64,000 nt of DNA, taken from Limnephilus marmoratus. Its lineage: Eukaryota > Arthropoda > Insecta > Trichoptera > Limnephilidae. A program made the position numbers and the translations under genes. Numbering within the stretch: position 1 is the stretch's first letter; each line of letters opens with the position of its first letter. The stretch covers positions 49,373,819 through 49,437,818 of the forward strand of contig OU862908.1 in NCBI GenBank assembly GCA_917880885.1, given 5' to 3'. Positions 12,386 through 24,366 of this stretch are shown here, piece by piece. The notes under the pieces are model-generated. The model had not been told where the DNA came from, searched no databases, and saw only the letters and a list, made by a program, of their open reading frames with translations.

Positions 12386-13145
12386 TAAGCTATGGGCCCT
12401 GTGCAGTACGCCCAGCTTTTGAGAGGATAACTTAATTCTGGGTTCGATTATTACTTGAGCTGGTCACTTGGAGTTACGCCAATCATATACGAGATCAATG
12501 AAAGGTCTTTTCGGAATATTGCTTCCCCGCTAATCAATCCCCGCTAAACGACTATTCTAGGAGAGTTTTAGATTTCCTGATAGAAAGCTAATTGTAACAA
12601 GCTGACAAACTTAACAACGTGATAGTTAGCCTCTTCTGCTGATTATAGTTTGTTCCGGCATTTAACGGGGACGTATATGTATACTGTAAAAAAAAAAACA
12701 AAATGGCGCTGAATGGTCATTTGACGACAATTTACATTCGGTTTTCTTCGACCCAACCCGTCCTTAGTTCACTCTTATATATATAGTTATATGAAGGTGT
12801 ATATATAGTTGTATGAAGGGGTGCCTTTTGAACAAAGCCAAGTTTTCAGAATTGTGAATTTTATAATGGGCCGGAAACGTACTATTTGACAAAATGTTAA
12901 ATAATAACTGTGAGCGGGGGTGAGATTTCAAGGATAACACGAGTGAAGAGAGAACATGCGAAAACAGAATGGACATTATAGAGAAAAACCAACAAAATAA
13001 AACCAGAGATTCATCTAAAATTTCCACAAAAATTCCGCGGAATGTAATTTACTTACATAGTGGATTAAACATAATTCAATGTATAGGTAAAAATAAGTAC
13101 CTAATTCTTTACTATATTTAAGCAATTTTAAAATTTTTTTATTTT

Positions 13146-13330
13146 TAACTTTGTGAGTGAAACCTCAAATTATAATATTTAATTAAATGAAGACAATATA
13201 AGCGAAACTCAATAGAAAATCTGAAAACGGAAAAATTAGAAAACTGTTACAGACCTCTGTGACTCGAAGTTTCAACATCTTTTTCTGATTTTTTGTTTTC
13301 AGATATTCTATTTCTATTTTGTTTTCAGAT
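13146..13330. repeat. MITE copy, left arm as in the tRNA-bearing MITE
   Basis: The left arm (acctcaaattataatattta, then attaaatgaagacaatataagcgaaactcaat) matches the inverted-repeat arm of the element at 49222-49545, but the centre has no tRNA-like segment and the right arm is decayed. Confidence 0.6.
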
Positions 13331-13339
13331 TTTCAGATA

Positions 13340-14390
13340 TTCTATTCAGATTATCTATCTAATATATTTAAGTAATTTGAAAATGGCTTTTGTATTTAAA
13401 ATCATTATTTTCTGCCGTTGAATTTATCCCGGTCACGTATATTGATGAATATAATAATTTTAATAAAGTAATATTTCTTTAAAGACAGCTTATAATGTGT
13501 ATTTTTATTATAATTAGGAGATCAGGGCGCATAAAAAAATGTTAATCCGTTCAAACTAAAAATCTTTGAACAAAAATTATTGTTACATGCACATTTAAAT
13601 AATATCCACCGTATTTCAATTTCATCACCCTCATCAGAAATGGATTTATAAATTGTTTTTTGTTAGTGGGATTAAAATATTATTACTAAATGGAGATACT
13701 AAAATGATAAGTGCATCTAAAACAATATAATTTTTTTGAAAAAAAAACGCGTTGTCTTGAACGAAATAAATATTAACCAACCGTAAAATAAGTAAATTTT
13801 AATAACAGTTTGCATGTTTAATAACTATGTCCAATTATTACTTATTGATTATTAAATACCAGAAAAATTCTTTAACACATTATAACCGACAAAACAATTT
13901 AAAAACCTTTTGCGAAGTTTAATTGCATTACGTAAATACTTTCGGAATCAATGGCGGTTTTTGTTTTCATCACGGATGCATAACATTGTTATTATTACAA
14001 ACAAGCACATGCCGTTTTACTGAGAAGTCGGTAATATAGGCACATTCAGGTATTCCTCGGTTAGAACAATAATATATGTATATTTACAAGGTAAAATTTT
14101 TTTGATTAACAACTTTGTGCACACCGTAAAATAATGTATTAAAGCACAAGAAATAATATTGAAAATTACAAATGGCAACAGAAAAAAATCTATATTGATT
14201 TTTGTTAAAATTATTAAAGTGAGCACAATAAATGAATTGTTAAATTAAGATTATTTTAAACACATAATGTGAAAACGTTTATGTGGGTATTACTTTTACG
14301 TTACTATCTTACAAGAAATTAATTTTTTAATTATTAATGTATAACATAAATATGTGAAGATTTCACATAAAACATGATGTTAATTTGGTG
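13340..14390. other. First intron of glucanase 1, no gene seen
   Basis: AT-rich DNA between the leader exon and the start-codon exon. It aligns in blocks with 31910-33110 of unit 2 (for example aagacagcttataatgtgta at about 13484 with 31950). No coding signal is recognised. Confidence 0.6.
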
Positions 14391-14397
14391 TACTGAC

Positions 14398-14428
14398 CTG
14401 TTGTCCAACTTCTCGGGTCGGAACTACG
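14398..14428 (-). other. Untranslated leader exon of glucanase 1 (5' end approximate)
   Basis: On the minus strand the sequence from about 14428 to 14398 ends in ...GGACAACAG followed by the strong donor GTCAGTA (14397-14391). A TATA box lies about 27 bases before it. The block is one of the best conserved non-coding stretches between the two units (33126 onwards in unit 2). It carries no ATG of its own that splices in frame. The start-codon exon has an acceptor 7 bases before its ATG, so this is the natural missing first exon. The transcription start is inferred from TATA spacing only. Confidence 0.6.
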
Positions 14429-14450
14429 AATCCATACCAGAATCTTTCAT

Positions 14451-14457
14451 TTATATA
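14451..14457 (-). promoter_or_regulatory. TATA box of glucanase 1
   Basis: TATATAA on the minus strand, followed by AATGAAAGATTCTGG. The identical motif and spacing to the donor occur at 33179-33185 for gene 2. Conservation of the whole TATA-to-donor block between the paralogues supports a real core promoter. Confidence 0.6.
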
Positions 14458-15004
14458 CTTTAGTCGAATACAAAGATAGGATTAACAATCTGACGTTTGC
14501 AATACAGGTAACCGATCTCTATTATCTCTAGCAAGATAATACCCCATAGAAATAAACAGCCGAGGTATGCGTGTTATTACAGTACAGATATAGCATACAG
14601 CAGAACTCGTTCCTAACAGGAAAACCTTCAGGCAGGAACTAGGAATTCTGAAACCTCGGCTTTTTCAATCCAAGACATGAGGAACAAAATTTTCGATTTC
14701 TAGGATAGAAACCATTGTTGTATTATATTATTGGGTTTTAAAGATTTTGTTTTTTTAATACGCGTACATAAAAAACCCACACAAGCGGACAAATTAAAAC
14801 GGTTAATTTTAACCGTTAATGTGTAAGATTTTTTAATTGAATTAAAACATATGCAAATGGGAAAGTTTATTTTTTATATTTATATAATTTTTAGAAATAA
14901 AAAGGAATTTCTGGCCTCCGATTACGGAATTTCCGATTTATATTATGTTTAATCATCACATGTGCGCAATGACTTGAATTGTCTTATATTTACCAATGTT
15001 GCAT

Positions 15005-15270
15005 TGGCAGTCCTGGATTTACCCAAATGCTTTATAGGTTCTCAAAGGCTTGAGAAATATATTGAAAATAACCCTGAAAACTATGCTTATGAATTAGGAG
15101 TACCAAAAGATTGGCAAAATAGGACGGTATTTAGAAATTCTGTGTTACAGAAATCGATGGCGTACAAAATGGGTTCTGGAAGAAATCACAACACTAAATT
15201 TTGTACGAATCAGTCAATTCAGTTAAAAATAAAACTCCGTGATAAATTCCAGGGAGAAAAGCTTTTTTGA
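15005..15270 (+). pseudogene. Unidentified coding-like remnant shared by both units
   Basis: A plus-strand frame with the peptide words RLEKYIENNPENYAYELG and DWQNRTVFRN. In unit 2 (34318-34400) the frame begins the same way (RLEKYIENNPENW) and then stops. I do not recognise the family. It could be an old exon or a transposon-protein remnant decayed in both copies. Confidence 0.3.
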
Positions 15271-16380
15271 GCAACAGGTAGGTATTTTATCCAACTGCAT
15301 ATCGGGCTGATAATACCTAAATAAAATCTTCAAAATTGAGGTTTTGTATTTCCAATTTTTGTCCTCCAAAACTGGACCGATTTATAAGATTTTTGTTTCA
15401 TAATATAGTACTCTGTCTTTTTTGTTTCGCGTTTTCTATACAATGTCTACTTTGTGTACTAAACGTGTGTAGATGGCGGTCAAGGCAGGCAATTTAAACG
15501 ATATTTGCAGGCCCTAACTCTTATAAGAAATAACTTATCAAAAAAAGAAAAACGTACCGACACTCTGGTATTTGATGTTTATATTATATTAAAAAATATA
15601 CATTTGCCGTATAGTAGTTTCAAAATCAAGAGAGGAATTGAGGAATCCCTTGGGAGGCGGGGAACACCTTGGGAATAATTTGGGAGGTGGGTATGGGTAC
15701 CGCCGCCCGGGAACTTAGCAGGGGTGCCCGGGTTCATAGAGTGAGGTTTGTCCGGATCTTGGCGATGGATGCGTCGAGAATGGTTGGAGGAGTCCCTTTG
15801 ACTTTTACAATTTGGTAGGCGGGTATGGGTACCGCCGCCCTGGGAACCATTTATTGGATGACCAACACCTCTGCCACAGGTCACCCCAAGTGGTTCGCTA
15901 CGTTTGGTGACTTAGCAGGGGTGCCCGGGTTCTTGGGGTAATGTTTGTCCAGGTCTTGATGGTGGGTGCGTCGGCCCACCTTTTGCGTGGCGGGCCGGAT
16001 TGGGAGATGCTGGTTGAGGGAGACCCTTTACAACCGGTTACCGCTGTCCGGGCCGCTCGGTAGTACAGGGGCCCGACCCTCAGGCTCACGACTGAGGGTG
16101 GGCTGCCCCATCAACGAGTGTAAAAACCCCGCCGCTGCTGTTGTGCCGGTTCGTGACCGGAGGGGACCCAGCAGTAGCGTTTGGGGCGCATTGGGTGACC
16201 TCTCCAGCCGGACTCTCCCTTCCCATCGCCTTGCACCGCAGTGGGTGGGTTGGATACATACGTCCGTCACTCCTGGAAACTCTGAACCCCAGCATCCTAC
16301 CCACCCCTTTACCTATTCCCTCCCAGACCTTCCTTCCTCTCATATCACACTTAAATAACCCTACAAATAAAATCATGAAT

Positions 16381-17780
16381 ATACAACCATCAACAATTAA
16401 CGTCATTTCAGCGGCGAGGAGTAGGCGTCCCCGGTGTAGGCCAAAACTGTTGGTGAATTACACCAACATTCGCGGCCTGCACAACAATTTAAACTCTGTC
16501 CACCACCATCTTTTTTCTCAACGCCCCAACCTACTTTTCCTGTCTGAAACATAGATAGCTGAGCCTGTAGACGCCTCCTATCTGGACTGCCCGGGCTTCA
16601 CCCTCGCAGGCAAGTTCAGACCTAAAGGAGGTGTCTGTCTCTATAGTCGAGCTGACGTCAACTGTGTGCGACTATTGAATCTGGAAAACTCCAGATTCGA
16701 CGTAATGTGGGTACGCGTCAATCTTGCCAGTTCGGTGAGCGGTATAAACCGCTCACCGAACCTTGGCGAATCAGACACGTACGAGCTCTTCAAACACTTA
16801 AGCGACACTATTGATGACCTCTTGCCCCGCTACCCTACGGCAGAGTTTGTGGTCCTGGGGGACTTCAATGTTCATAACGAACCTTGGTTGAAGTTCTCAG
16901 GATCAACAAACTCGGCTGGACGTCAAGCGGAATCCTTTGCCCTTTGCTACGGATTGGAGCAAATGGTTCAGGAGCCCATAAGGGTTCCTGATGTCCAGAT
17001 TCACCGTTCCAATCTGTTAGACCTATTTTTAACTACTGTGCCACACGGTTACAGGATTGAAGTCACAGCGCTTTTAGGATCGTCCGACCACTGCCTGGTG
17101 ACGACATCAATCCCTGTAAAATTCAGACCACCAAACGAGAGGCTGAAGAGAAAAGTGTGGCACTATAGGTCAGCAGATTGGTTCGGTCTGCGGGCACATT
17201 TTAATGCTTTCCCGTGGTCAGCTGTCTGTTTTCGGACTTCGGATCCCTCAAGATGTGCCCAGGAAATTGGTGAAGTCATCACATCCGCGATGGATGGCTT
17301 CATCCAATCTACTGTTAAGGAAACTGGTGTAGGCTCAAAGCCGTGGTTCAGTCGACAATGCGCTGAAGCAGTGCGACGAAAAAACGCGGCTTACCGAGCC
17401 TACAACACATCTAGAACATCCGAAGACAGAACAGCTTACAACAAAATGGCAAAGGAAACCAAGAGAATCATAAATAGATCAAAATTTGAGCACGACCAGC
17501 AGATCAGCAGAAAGCTGGCTGCATGCCCGCATGGCAGCAGGCAATTCTGGTCGCTTGCGAGCTCAATAGGTCGCAATTTCTGCAAATCCAGTCTGCCGCC
17601 TCTTACCAGACCTGACGGCTCACTAGCAAACACCGCCACCGAAAAGGCTAACTTATTAGGTAAAATGTTTGCGGATAACTCAACCCTCGATGATCAAGGT
17701 GCTGTCCCGCCGTCGGTTCCTCACTGCGGTTTTCGTATGAAAAAGCTGAGGATCCGGCATCGGGAAGTACTCCATGTTTT
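16381..17780 (+). pseudogene. LINE ORF2 N-terminal part: AP endonuclease
   Basis: An endonuclease domain runs from YTNIRGLHNNLNS through LLFLSET, the VVLGDFNVHNEPW catalytic box (near 16850) and the GSSDHCLVT box (near 17075), into the linker before RT. One nonsense codon (TAG at 16552-16554, where CAG is expected right after SET) splits an otherwise continuous frame. The frame then continues to 17780, where the minus-strand LINE enters. ORFs upstream, in the 5' UTR, have no recognised domain. Confidence 0.85.
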
Positions 17781-18987
17781 TATTTATTTATTTTTTTTAA
17801 ATTTTTTTTTTTATTTTATTTTATTTTTATTTTTTTATAATTTTTTTTTTATAATTAAGTTAAAAGAAATATAATATTTCGCTTTCTTAACTTAAGTACA
17901 GAGCATATATAGTACAGGTGTAGTAGCAATATTTTTAATTTTGTTCCAACATCTTAAGTTTAAATAGTTCTTTTTTAAAGGTTTTTTTTTCTTTTCTGCT
18001 TTAAGGTTATCTGGAAGGAGATTATATATTATGTGAACTCCCTCGTGGCCAATACTCTTCTTGCCACTTTCAGTCTTGACAGTATTTGTATACAATTTAT
18101 TTTGTTGTCTAGTATAATGTTCGTGTCCTTGTGATGTTTTTATAAATGTTGTGTTTGTGTGTATAAGTCCATTTTGTATTTTGTAGACTAAAAGACATAT
18201 GTCATTTCCTTGTATAGTTTTTTTGTGGGAGTGTCCGGGTTATAGTTGAAGAGTTTTTTAATAACTTTGTTTTGTATTATTTGTAATTCGTTTAAGTACG
18301 TAATGTATGTGTTTCCCCATATTTCTATTAAATAATTTAGGTTGGACTGTATTAAGCTAAAGTATAAGCCTCTCTTTACCTCTGTTGGTAGAAGATGAGC
18401 AATTCTACCAAATATACCAATCAATGGGATGATTTTTGTTTTTAGTTTTTCTACATGTTGTTTAAATGTCAGATGATTATCAATGTACAAGCCCAGGTAT
18501 TTTTCGCTATCTAGAATATGCAGGTCTCTTTCTTCTATTTGTAATGGTTTATGCGATGGTATTATTATTTTAGGTGAGCTTAAGATCATGTAACCGGTTT
18601 TATTAATATTTATTGTTAATATATTTTTTATTAGCCAATTGTTTAGTACATTAAGATCCATTTGAGATTGTTCTAACAGACTTTCTAAGTTTTTGCCGAA
18701 GTAAAATATTGCCGTATCATCTGCATATAAGAAAATTTCACCATGTAGTTTTAGCTGACAGATGTCATTTATGTATATTTGGAATAAAAGTGGTCCCAGT
18801 ATTGATCCTTGTGGAACTACGTAGTTTATATTCTCGAGTTGACTGATTTTATCTCCTATGTTAACACATTGTTTTCTGTTGGACAGATAGGATTTTATTA
18901 GTTTAATAGCTGGACCGGTTACACCTGTTTTTTCTATTTTTTTAATCAGTATTTCATGACTCACGGTGTCAAAGGCCTTTTGAAGGT

Positions 18988-20256
18988 TGTAATGTGTCTC
19001 ACGCTAACAAGATACCTACCCGCCACGCTAGCAAGATACCCCTCGCCCCTACTTCCCCAAGATCGACGGAGAGACTTCGATCACGTCAAAACAGAATGTC
19101 AAGATACCTACCCGCCACGCTAGCAGGATACCCCTCGCCCCTACTTCCCCAAGATCGACGGAGGGACTTCGATCACGTCAAAACAGAATGTCCAGATACT
19201 TACGAGCCACGCCGCAATAAGCTGATCACCTACCTATTTACAAGCAGCCGGATACCCTGCGCGCTCCCCCTCCACCTCCCCGCACACTCGAGGAATTAGT
19301 TTTAAATAATGGAACGCGACACAAGGAAGGGCAGTTACAAGCAGCACGCGGCGAAAGCAGTGGCTGAGAGCGCGCGAGCAAAGAAGTCGGCCGGCGGATA
19401 GCGACGGTCGCAATTAAGACCAAGTTATGTCGGAGTATTCCAATAATAACCAAATAATGGTTCTGGACACGTTTTAAGTCCTTCAGTATTCCTACGCGGG
19501 GGTCCGGATTAAATCAGTTGCATCCGTACATCGCATCAAGTGCTAGATTGAACCATGTTAATAGTAATCAAGTTTGATCGAACCATGTTAATAGTGACAA
19601 TCGTGGACAACGATAAAAGGTGTTCGTGGTTCCCTCGCGGAAATCCCAAATCGAACCAGTTGCATTCTCCATGCCATAACAAGTGCCGAGTTGACCCCGT
19701 TCATAAATCAAACGGCGGCCATTAGTGCGGACCACGCCCCCGGTCCCACCGACTCATCACGACGAGGATCCGGATCGACGCCCCCGCCACACCCGTCGGC
19801 GCACGTCACCTGGGTCGAGGACACCCCCCGGACCCGCTGCGCCTGGACGGCCAGCACCTGGACACCACGCGTTTCCGGCCACACTTCAACCCACGTTCGT
19901 TACCTGGACCGAAGGTCTCAGGTGGCGAATCCCATCGATGGATCAGCACTGGAAACCAGACTCAAGAACCTCCAAGTAAAATACTTCGTAAACTCCCGTA
20001 CCGTATTAGTAATCAATTTTATTAAGAGTCAATCTAGGTAGGAATGTCGCATTACTATTCCCTATGTCTTGTTCTTCTTACAATAAATTCTCTCTATCAT
20101 TATATAAACTGTTTCCTTTACGAATACTTGACTAAAAACAATGATATTGGGTTATCTACTCGCGCCTGAGACCTGACTAGCCGGAGAAGCCAGAACTACG
20201 AGAGGTAAAAGTAAGTAGTTTCTGAAGAAAGAGGTAAAAGAATTATAAAGTATTAC
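18988..20256. mobile_element. Solo LTR (1269 bp) with 5-bp target duplication
   Basis: The segment begins TGTAATGTGTCTCAC and ends AGTATTACA, with TG...CA termini. It is flanked by the direct repeat aaggt (18983-18987 and 20257-20261). It cuts the RT of the minus-strand LINE exactly between VDL and QKAFD. The inside is GC-rich with no retroviral-type ORF, and an AATAAA and a TATATAAA word lie near 20080-20110. A 5-bp duplication fits Ty3 or BEL/Pao families; I cannot choose. Confidence 0.85.
19000..19205. repeat. Tandem repeat of about 92 bp within solo LTR
   Basis: The block caagatacctacccgccacg ... acgtcaaaacagaatgt is present twice in full (about 19007-19098 and 19099-19190), and the beginning of a third copy follows (gatacttacgagccacgccg). 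Confidence 0.8.
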
Positions 20257-22158
20257 AAGGTCTACGAGAATTGCTATGACATAGTTTTTATTATCTATGC
20301 TAGTTCTAAGTTTATTTATAAGATCATTAGTGGCAGAGAGAGTATTAGATTTTTTTCTGAAACCGTATTGTTTAGCATATAGAAATGATTTTTTTTTCAG
20401 AAAGTTGTCTAGCCTATCGTATATTACCCTTTGATATATTTTTGATAGGATCGGTAGGACAGAAATGGGCCTATAGTTAGATGTTTGAGTTTTCAAGCTC
20501 CCTTTATATATTGGGATAACCCTTGCAATTTTACAACTGTCTGGAAATTGACCTTCTTTTAGGCTCAGGTTAATCAGTTTAGTTAGTATAGGAGTTAGTA
20601 GTGGGGCAAGTTTTCGTACTGTTGTACATTTTAGTTGATCATGTCCAGCACTCGCGTTTGATTTTAGGGATTTTATAATAGCTAATATTTCGGGTTCAGT
20701 TGTGGGTTGTAGGTATATTGATTCCGAACTTTCATACTTTAATGTAATTTTATCATCCAGTTTATGTCTGTATTTGTTGATTATATTATCAGCCAAAGAA
20801 GCGCCAATATTACAAAAGTAGTTATTAATGTATTCGCATATCTTTATGTCTTCTGTGATGATATCATTACCTTTCTTTAATTTTGTACATGGTTTACTTT
20901 GCGTGTTTGTTTGGTTCTTGATGATGCTGTTTATTACGTTCCAAGTCTTTTTGGTATTATTTTCACATTTTTTAAATAGGCTGCTATAGTATTGTTTTTT
21001 TAAGTTTCGTTTTTTTATAGTTATGTCGTTAAGTATTTTATTAAATTCTGTTTTTAGTAATAGGTTACAGGGTTGTTTTTTAATTTTTAGGTTCAGTTTA
21101 TTTCCTTTTTTAATCATTTTTAATAAGTCTTTTGTTATCCAATCAGGAAGACAGGTTTTTATTTGTTTTTATTGTTATTGTACTGTTGCAATTAATTTTG
21201 TTTATCAGATAGTTTACAAAGTTGTTGTAGTTCAGTTCCGAGTTCTCATTATTGTTTATAGAAAAGGGGTTTTGTCGGATATCCTCCTCTAGTTTGTCAT
21301 AATCAATTCTTGTATATTTGTAAGTGGATTTTTGCGAATTTTTTTTAGTGTTGGTGTGAAGTATGTCAAGAATCAGTAGGTTGTGATCAGATATTGAAGT
21401 GTCACTGTTTGTTGTAGTGTACGAGAGGTTTATGTCTGAGATGATATGATCAATAATGGTGTTGGTGTTTTCTGTGATACGTGTTACATGTAATTTGTTT
21501 ACTTTGTTCATTATAGTGAAATCGTTTGACTTGATGATTTCTGTGTATTTACAAGTATGTGTGTTTGTGGAATCAAGTAAGTTGATATTGAAATCCCCCA
21601 GTATTTTGGACCTTTTGTGAGATTTCAGTTGTATGTTTAAATTATCCAGAAAATCTTGAAAATTGGTGTTCGGTTTTTTATATATCACTCCAATGTTTAA
21701 GCTAAGTTTGTTTAAGTGTATCCAAAGGAAGTTGTTGTCTGGATCTACTATATTATCGATTAAGTTATATTCTAGGTTTTCTTCAATAAATATGGATACT
21801 CCACCACCGATGCCCTCAGGTCGGCAGGATGCTTCGTGTTTATAGCCTTCAATATTGATGAATGGTATGTCCGTTTCTTTGAGCCAAGTTTCTGACATAA
21901 GTATGATGTTGATCTTATATTCAATCGATTTTAATAAGCACAGGATCTCGTCGACTTTTCCTTTCAGGCTTCTAATATTTAGGTACAGGAACGAAATTGA
22001 AGTTTGATTTTTTTTGGTCCCTGACTGTTTGTAGAGAGTTACGTCATCTACCCGTTTATGTTGTTTTTTTGGTTTTATACAGCGTGTTTTAATATGAATG
22101 GTGGTCGTCGATTGACTATTTTGTTCTTCTTTATTGTTATAAGATGTCATTTCGTCCG

Positions 22159-22809
22159 TTAAATTAGTGATTTTTCCGGCAACATCGGGATCCAGTTTTT
22201 TGGAGTTTGCGTGTAAGTAGTAGTGTAATTAGATTTCGGTTCATAAATGTTGATTTCCTGTTCGATATTATAGCACCTTTTCCGGTAGTTATGTTTAATT
22301 ATATCAATTATGTTTGTTCTTACCACACTCATCGACTTCGAGATATCGTATTCATTCATTTGGTCGTAGAAAATTGGCCCGATGAATCGACAATGATTTT
22401 TGAATACAGAAGTGTGAGATCTTATTTCCCGGTTTAGTTTGGAAACATTAAGATTATTATTTTTTGGTACCGAGTGCACAATAACATTGGTATGTTTAAG
22501 ATTATTAATAATGTAGTATAAGTGACTGATTATATTTTTTGGCGATTTTTTATTTGTCCCGGTAAAAATAATGACAAAATCTTCTTTTGTAAGGATTTCA
22601 CAAGACTGTAATATGGTTGTACTAAATTTATCTACAGTGGCACCGGGATAAATATAACTTGGGCAATCTATTTTGTTTAAATTTTTCTCAATACTGCGTC
22701 TCATTTGCCTTCCACCCTCATCTCCAAAAATGAGTACTTTACATTTGTTTTCTTGCGGCGGTATTGGGAAATCCACTGATTGATGCAATGATTTTTTGTT
22801 ATTTTCCAT
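22159..22809 (-). CDS. LINE ORF1, SGNH/GDSL-esterase-like
   Basis: 216 codons, intact. Residues 25-120 read like the esterase-type ORF1 of CR1-group LINEs: KVLIFGDEGGRQM near the start (GDS-block position), a central VIIFTGTNKK (block with the G-x-N motif) and VIVHSVPKNNNLN after it. The usual Ser of the GDS block is not obvious (GDEGG), so catalytic activity is doubtful. It ends 8 bases before the ORF2 start at 22150, the usual LINE spacing. The alternative is an RNA-binding ORF1 of another type; I see no zinc knuckle. Confidence 0.6.
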   Translation of the reverse strand: MENNKKSLHQSVDFPIPPQENKCKVLIFGDEGGRQMRRSIEKNLNKIDCPSYIYPGATVDKFSTTILQSCEILTKEDFVIIFTGTNKKSPKNIISHLYYIINNLKHTNVIVHSVPKNNNLNVSKLNREIRSHTSVFKNHCRFIGPIFYDQMNEYDISKSMSVVRTNIIDIIKHNYRKRCYNIEQEINIYEPKSNYTTTYTQTPKNWIPMLPEKSLI

Positions 22810-22832
22810 AATGGGAAGTTGATTTGTTTCGT

Positions 22833-24366
22833 TTTACGAGGGCTTGATGTTAATAAAGCTAGTGGGCCTGACGGAATACCTGCCCTGGTACTGCAGAGGT
22901 GCGCTGCAGAAATAGCTCCAATTTTGAGGAAGCTTTTTAAAATGTCCCTGAAGACTGGCTCTGTGCCCTCTGGTTGGAAAAAAGCGGTTATCCATCCTAT
23001 TCCAAAGAAGGGTGACCGCTCCAACCCGGCCAACTACCGCCCCATAGCGATCACATCAGTTCTGTCTAAGGTGATGGAACGTGTGATCAACGACAAACTG
23101 CTCACATACCTCGAGAAGAACAAAATTATTAACGACCGTCAATACGGATTCCGGCGGAACCGCTCGTGCGGTGATCTTCTCGCGTATGTGACGCATGTTT
23201 GGGGGCGATGCCTGGAACGTTTCGGTGAGACCCAAACGGTTGCACTGGACATCTCCAAGGCCTTTGACCGGGTTTGGCACCGAGGACTTGTCAACAAACT
23301 GCATTCTTACGGACTTCCCGCATCCTTGTGTACTTGGATTGCCGACTTCTTGAGGGAGAGGTCGATTCAGACGGTAGTCGATGATTTCACCTCTTCCTCA
23401 CACTCGATAAATGCTGGCGTCTCGCAGGGATCGGTTCTGTCTCCGACTTTGTTTTTGTTGCACATCAACGACCTTTTGTCATGTGCACCAATTCACTGTT
23501 ATGCGGATGACAGTACAGTTCATGATAGCTTTTTGTTTGACAAGCCCCCAAAGGGCTTACAAACTCCATCAGCTCGTAGGGCTTTGAAGCAAAGAATGGA
23601 CGGTTACCTCGAGAGTGTTTTCTTTTGGGGTAAAAATAATCTCGTTGAATTTAATGTTTCAAAGACCCAATCTTGTCTGATTACGTCTAAAAGGGATCGA
23701 AATGAAAATCTAGTCTCTTTCAACGGAAGCAATCTTCCGAACAGGCCCTCCATTGATATGCTTGGTGTAACCCTAAGTGACCAGCTCAGGTATGGGGGCT
23801 CCATCGAAGCCAGAGTAAAGTTAGCTCCCAGAAACTGGGCGTACTGTATAGGGCCCGCAGATACTTTAATAGTGCACAAATGCTAACCCTGTACAAATCG
23901 CAAGTGCGCCCCACGGTTGAATTTGGCAGCCACCTCTGGTCTGGAGCTCCTAAATACCTGAAAAATACCCTCGACTCTGTGCAGAAACGGGCGGTCCGTT
24001 TGATAGATTCTCCCATCTTAACAGACGGATTGCAATCTTTAGAGCACAGGCGTCGGGTGGGAATGCTATCCTTGTTCTACCGGTATTACAATGGAAGATA
24101 CTCCTAGGAACGCCGAGGAACTAATCCCTCCGGCACCGGTGCATAGTCGGGAAACACGCCAAACGCGTGCCCAACATTTGTACACGGTTGACATTTGTCA
24201 CATGAGAACGGGTCGTTTCTTCGACTCGTTCTTATGTTCAACAGCTCGGCTGTGGAATGATTTGCCGGCCTCTGTGTTTCCTCCTTCCTACAACATAGGT
24301 CTCTTCAAGACCAATGTTCATTCCTTACTCTCCTCAAAAAGACCCTCCACACAGCATCCCAGATGA
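22833..24366 (+). pseudogene. LINE ORF2 C-terminal part: reverse transcriptase
   Basis: The continuation of the outer LINE. RT motifs in order: NKASGPDGIPALVLQ, NYRPIAITSVLSKVMERV, QYGFRRNRSCGDLLAYV, ALDISKAFDRVWH, AGVSQGSVLSPTLFLL and the catalytic YADD (near 23501). Frameshifts near 23825 and 24090 move the C-terminal region (LTLYKSQVRPTVEFGSHLWS, RLWNDLPASVFPPSYN) through two other frames to the stop at 24366. The open frame from 22819 is not a gene start, since its first residues belong to the inserted element. Confidence 0.85.

Larger units (their letters stand above)
11100..12600 (-). mobile_element. Old L2/CR1-group LINE fragment shared by both duplicated units
   Basis: Parts of this stretch (11211-11360 and about 12395-12460) read in antisense as the C-terminal region of the LINE that is seen in sense at 23820-24016: the same words for the 'LTLYKSQVRP' and 'KRAVRLIDS' region appear on the minus strand. 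The same antisense fragment occupies 31195-31700 in unit 2, so it was inserted before the duplication. In this copy it was later split by the RTE and Jockey tails listed separately. Confidence 0.7.
18188..22150 (-). pseudogene. LINE ORF2: endonuclease and RT, split by frameshift and solo LTR
   Basis: Endonuclease (22150-21143): NIRSLKGKVDEILCLLKS, ILMSETWLKETD, ILGDFNINLLDS and the SISDHNLLILDI box. After a one-base frameshift near 21135 the RT begins (21117): SAGHDQLKCT, NYRPISVLPILSKIYQRV, KQYGFRKKSNTL and YVIAILVDL. It is cut at 20257 by the solo LTR and resumes at 18982 with KAFDTVSHEILIKKIEKTG, VVPQGSILGPLLFQIYIND and YADDTAIF (catalytic Asp pair), ending at 18188. Without the LTR and the frameshift the protein would be complete. 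Confidence 0.85.
17781..22832 (-). mobile_element. CR1/Jockey-type LINE inserted in reverse into the outer LINE
   Basis: The minus-strand element has its 5' end near 22832 and its poly-A tail seen as poly-T at 17781-17860. A short duplication GTTTT flanks it (17776-17780 and 22831-22835). Two ORFs are visible (22809-22159 and 22150-18188). Apart from one frameshift near 21135 and a solo LTR (18988-20256) it looks full length and young. Confidence 0.85.

Noticed and set aside
19691..20041. Plus-strand coding frames in the GC-rich solo LTR
   Set aside because: They are proline- and threonine-rich translations of a GC-rich LTR, with no domain and no start context; explained by composition.
18988..20256. 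Intron of the LINE ORF2
   Set aside because: It has TG...CA ends and a 5-bp target duplication and no splice sites, so it is a solo LTR insertion.
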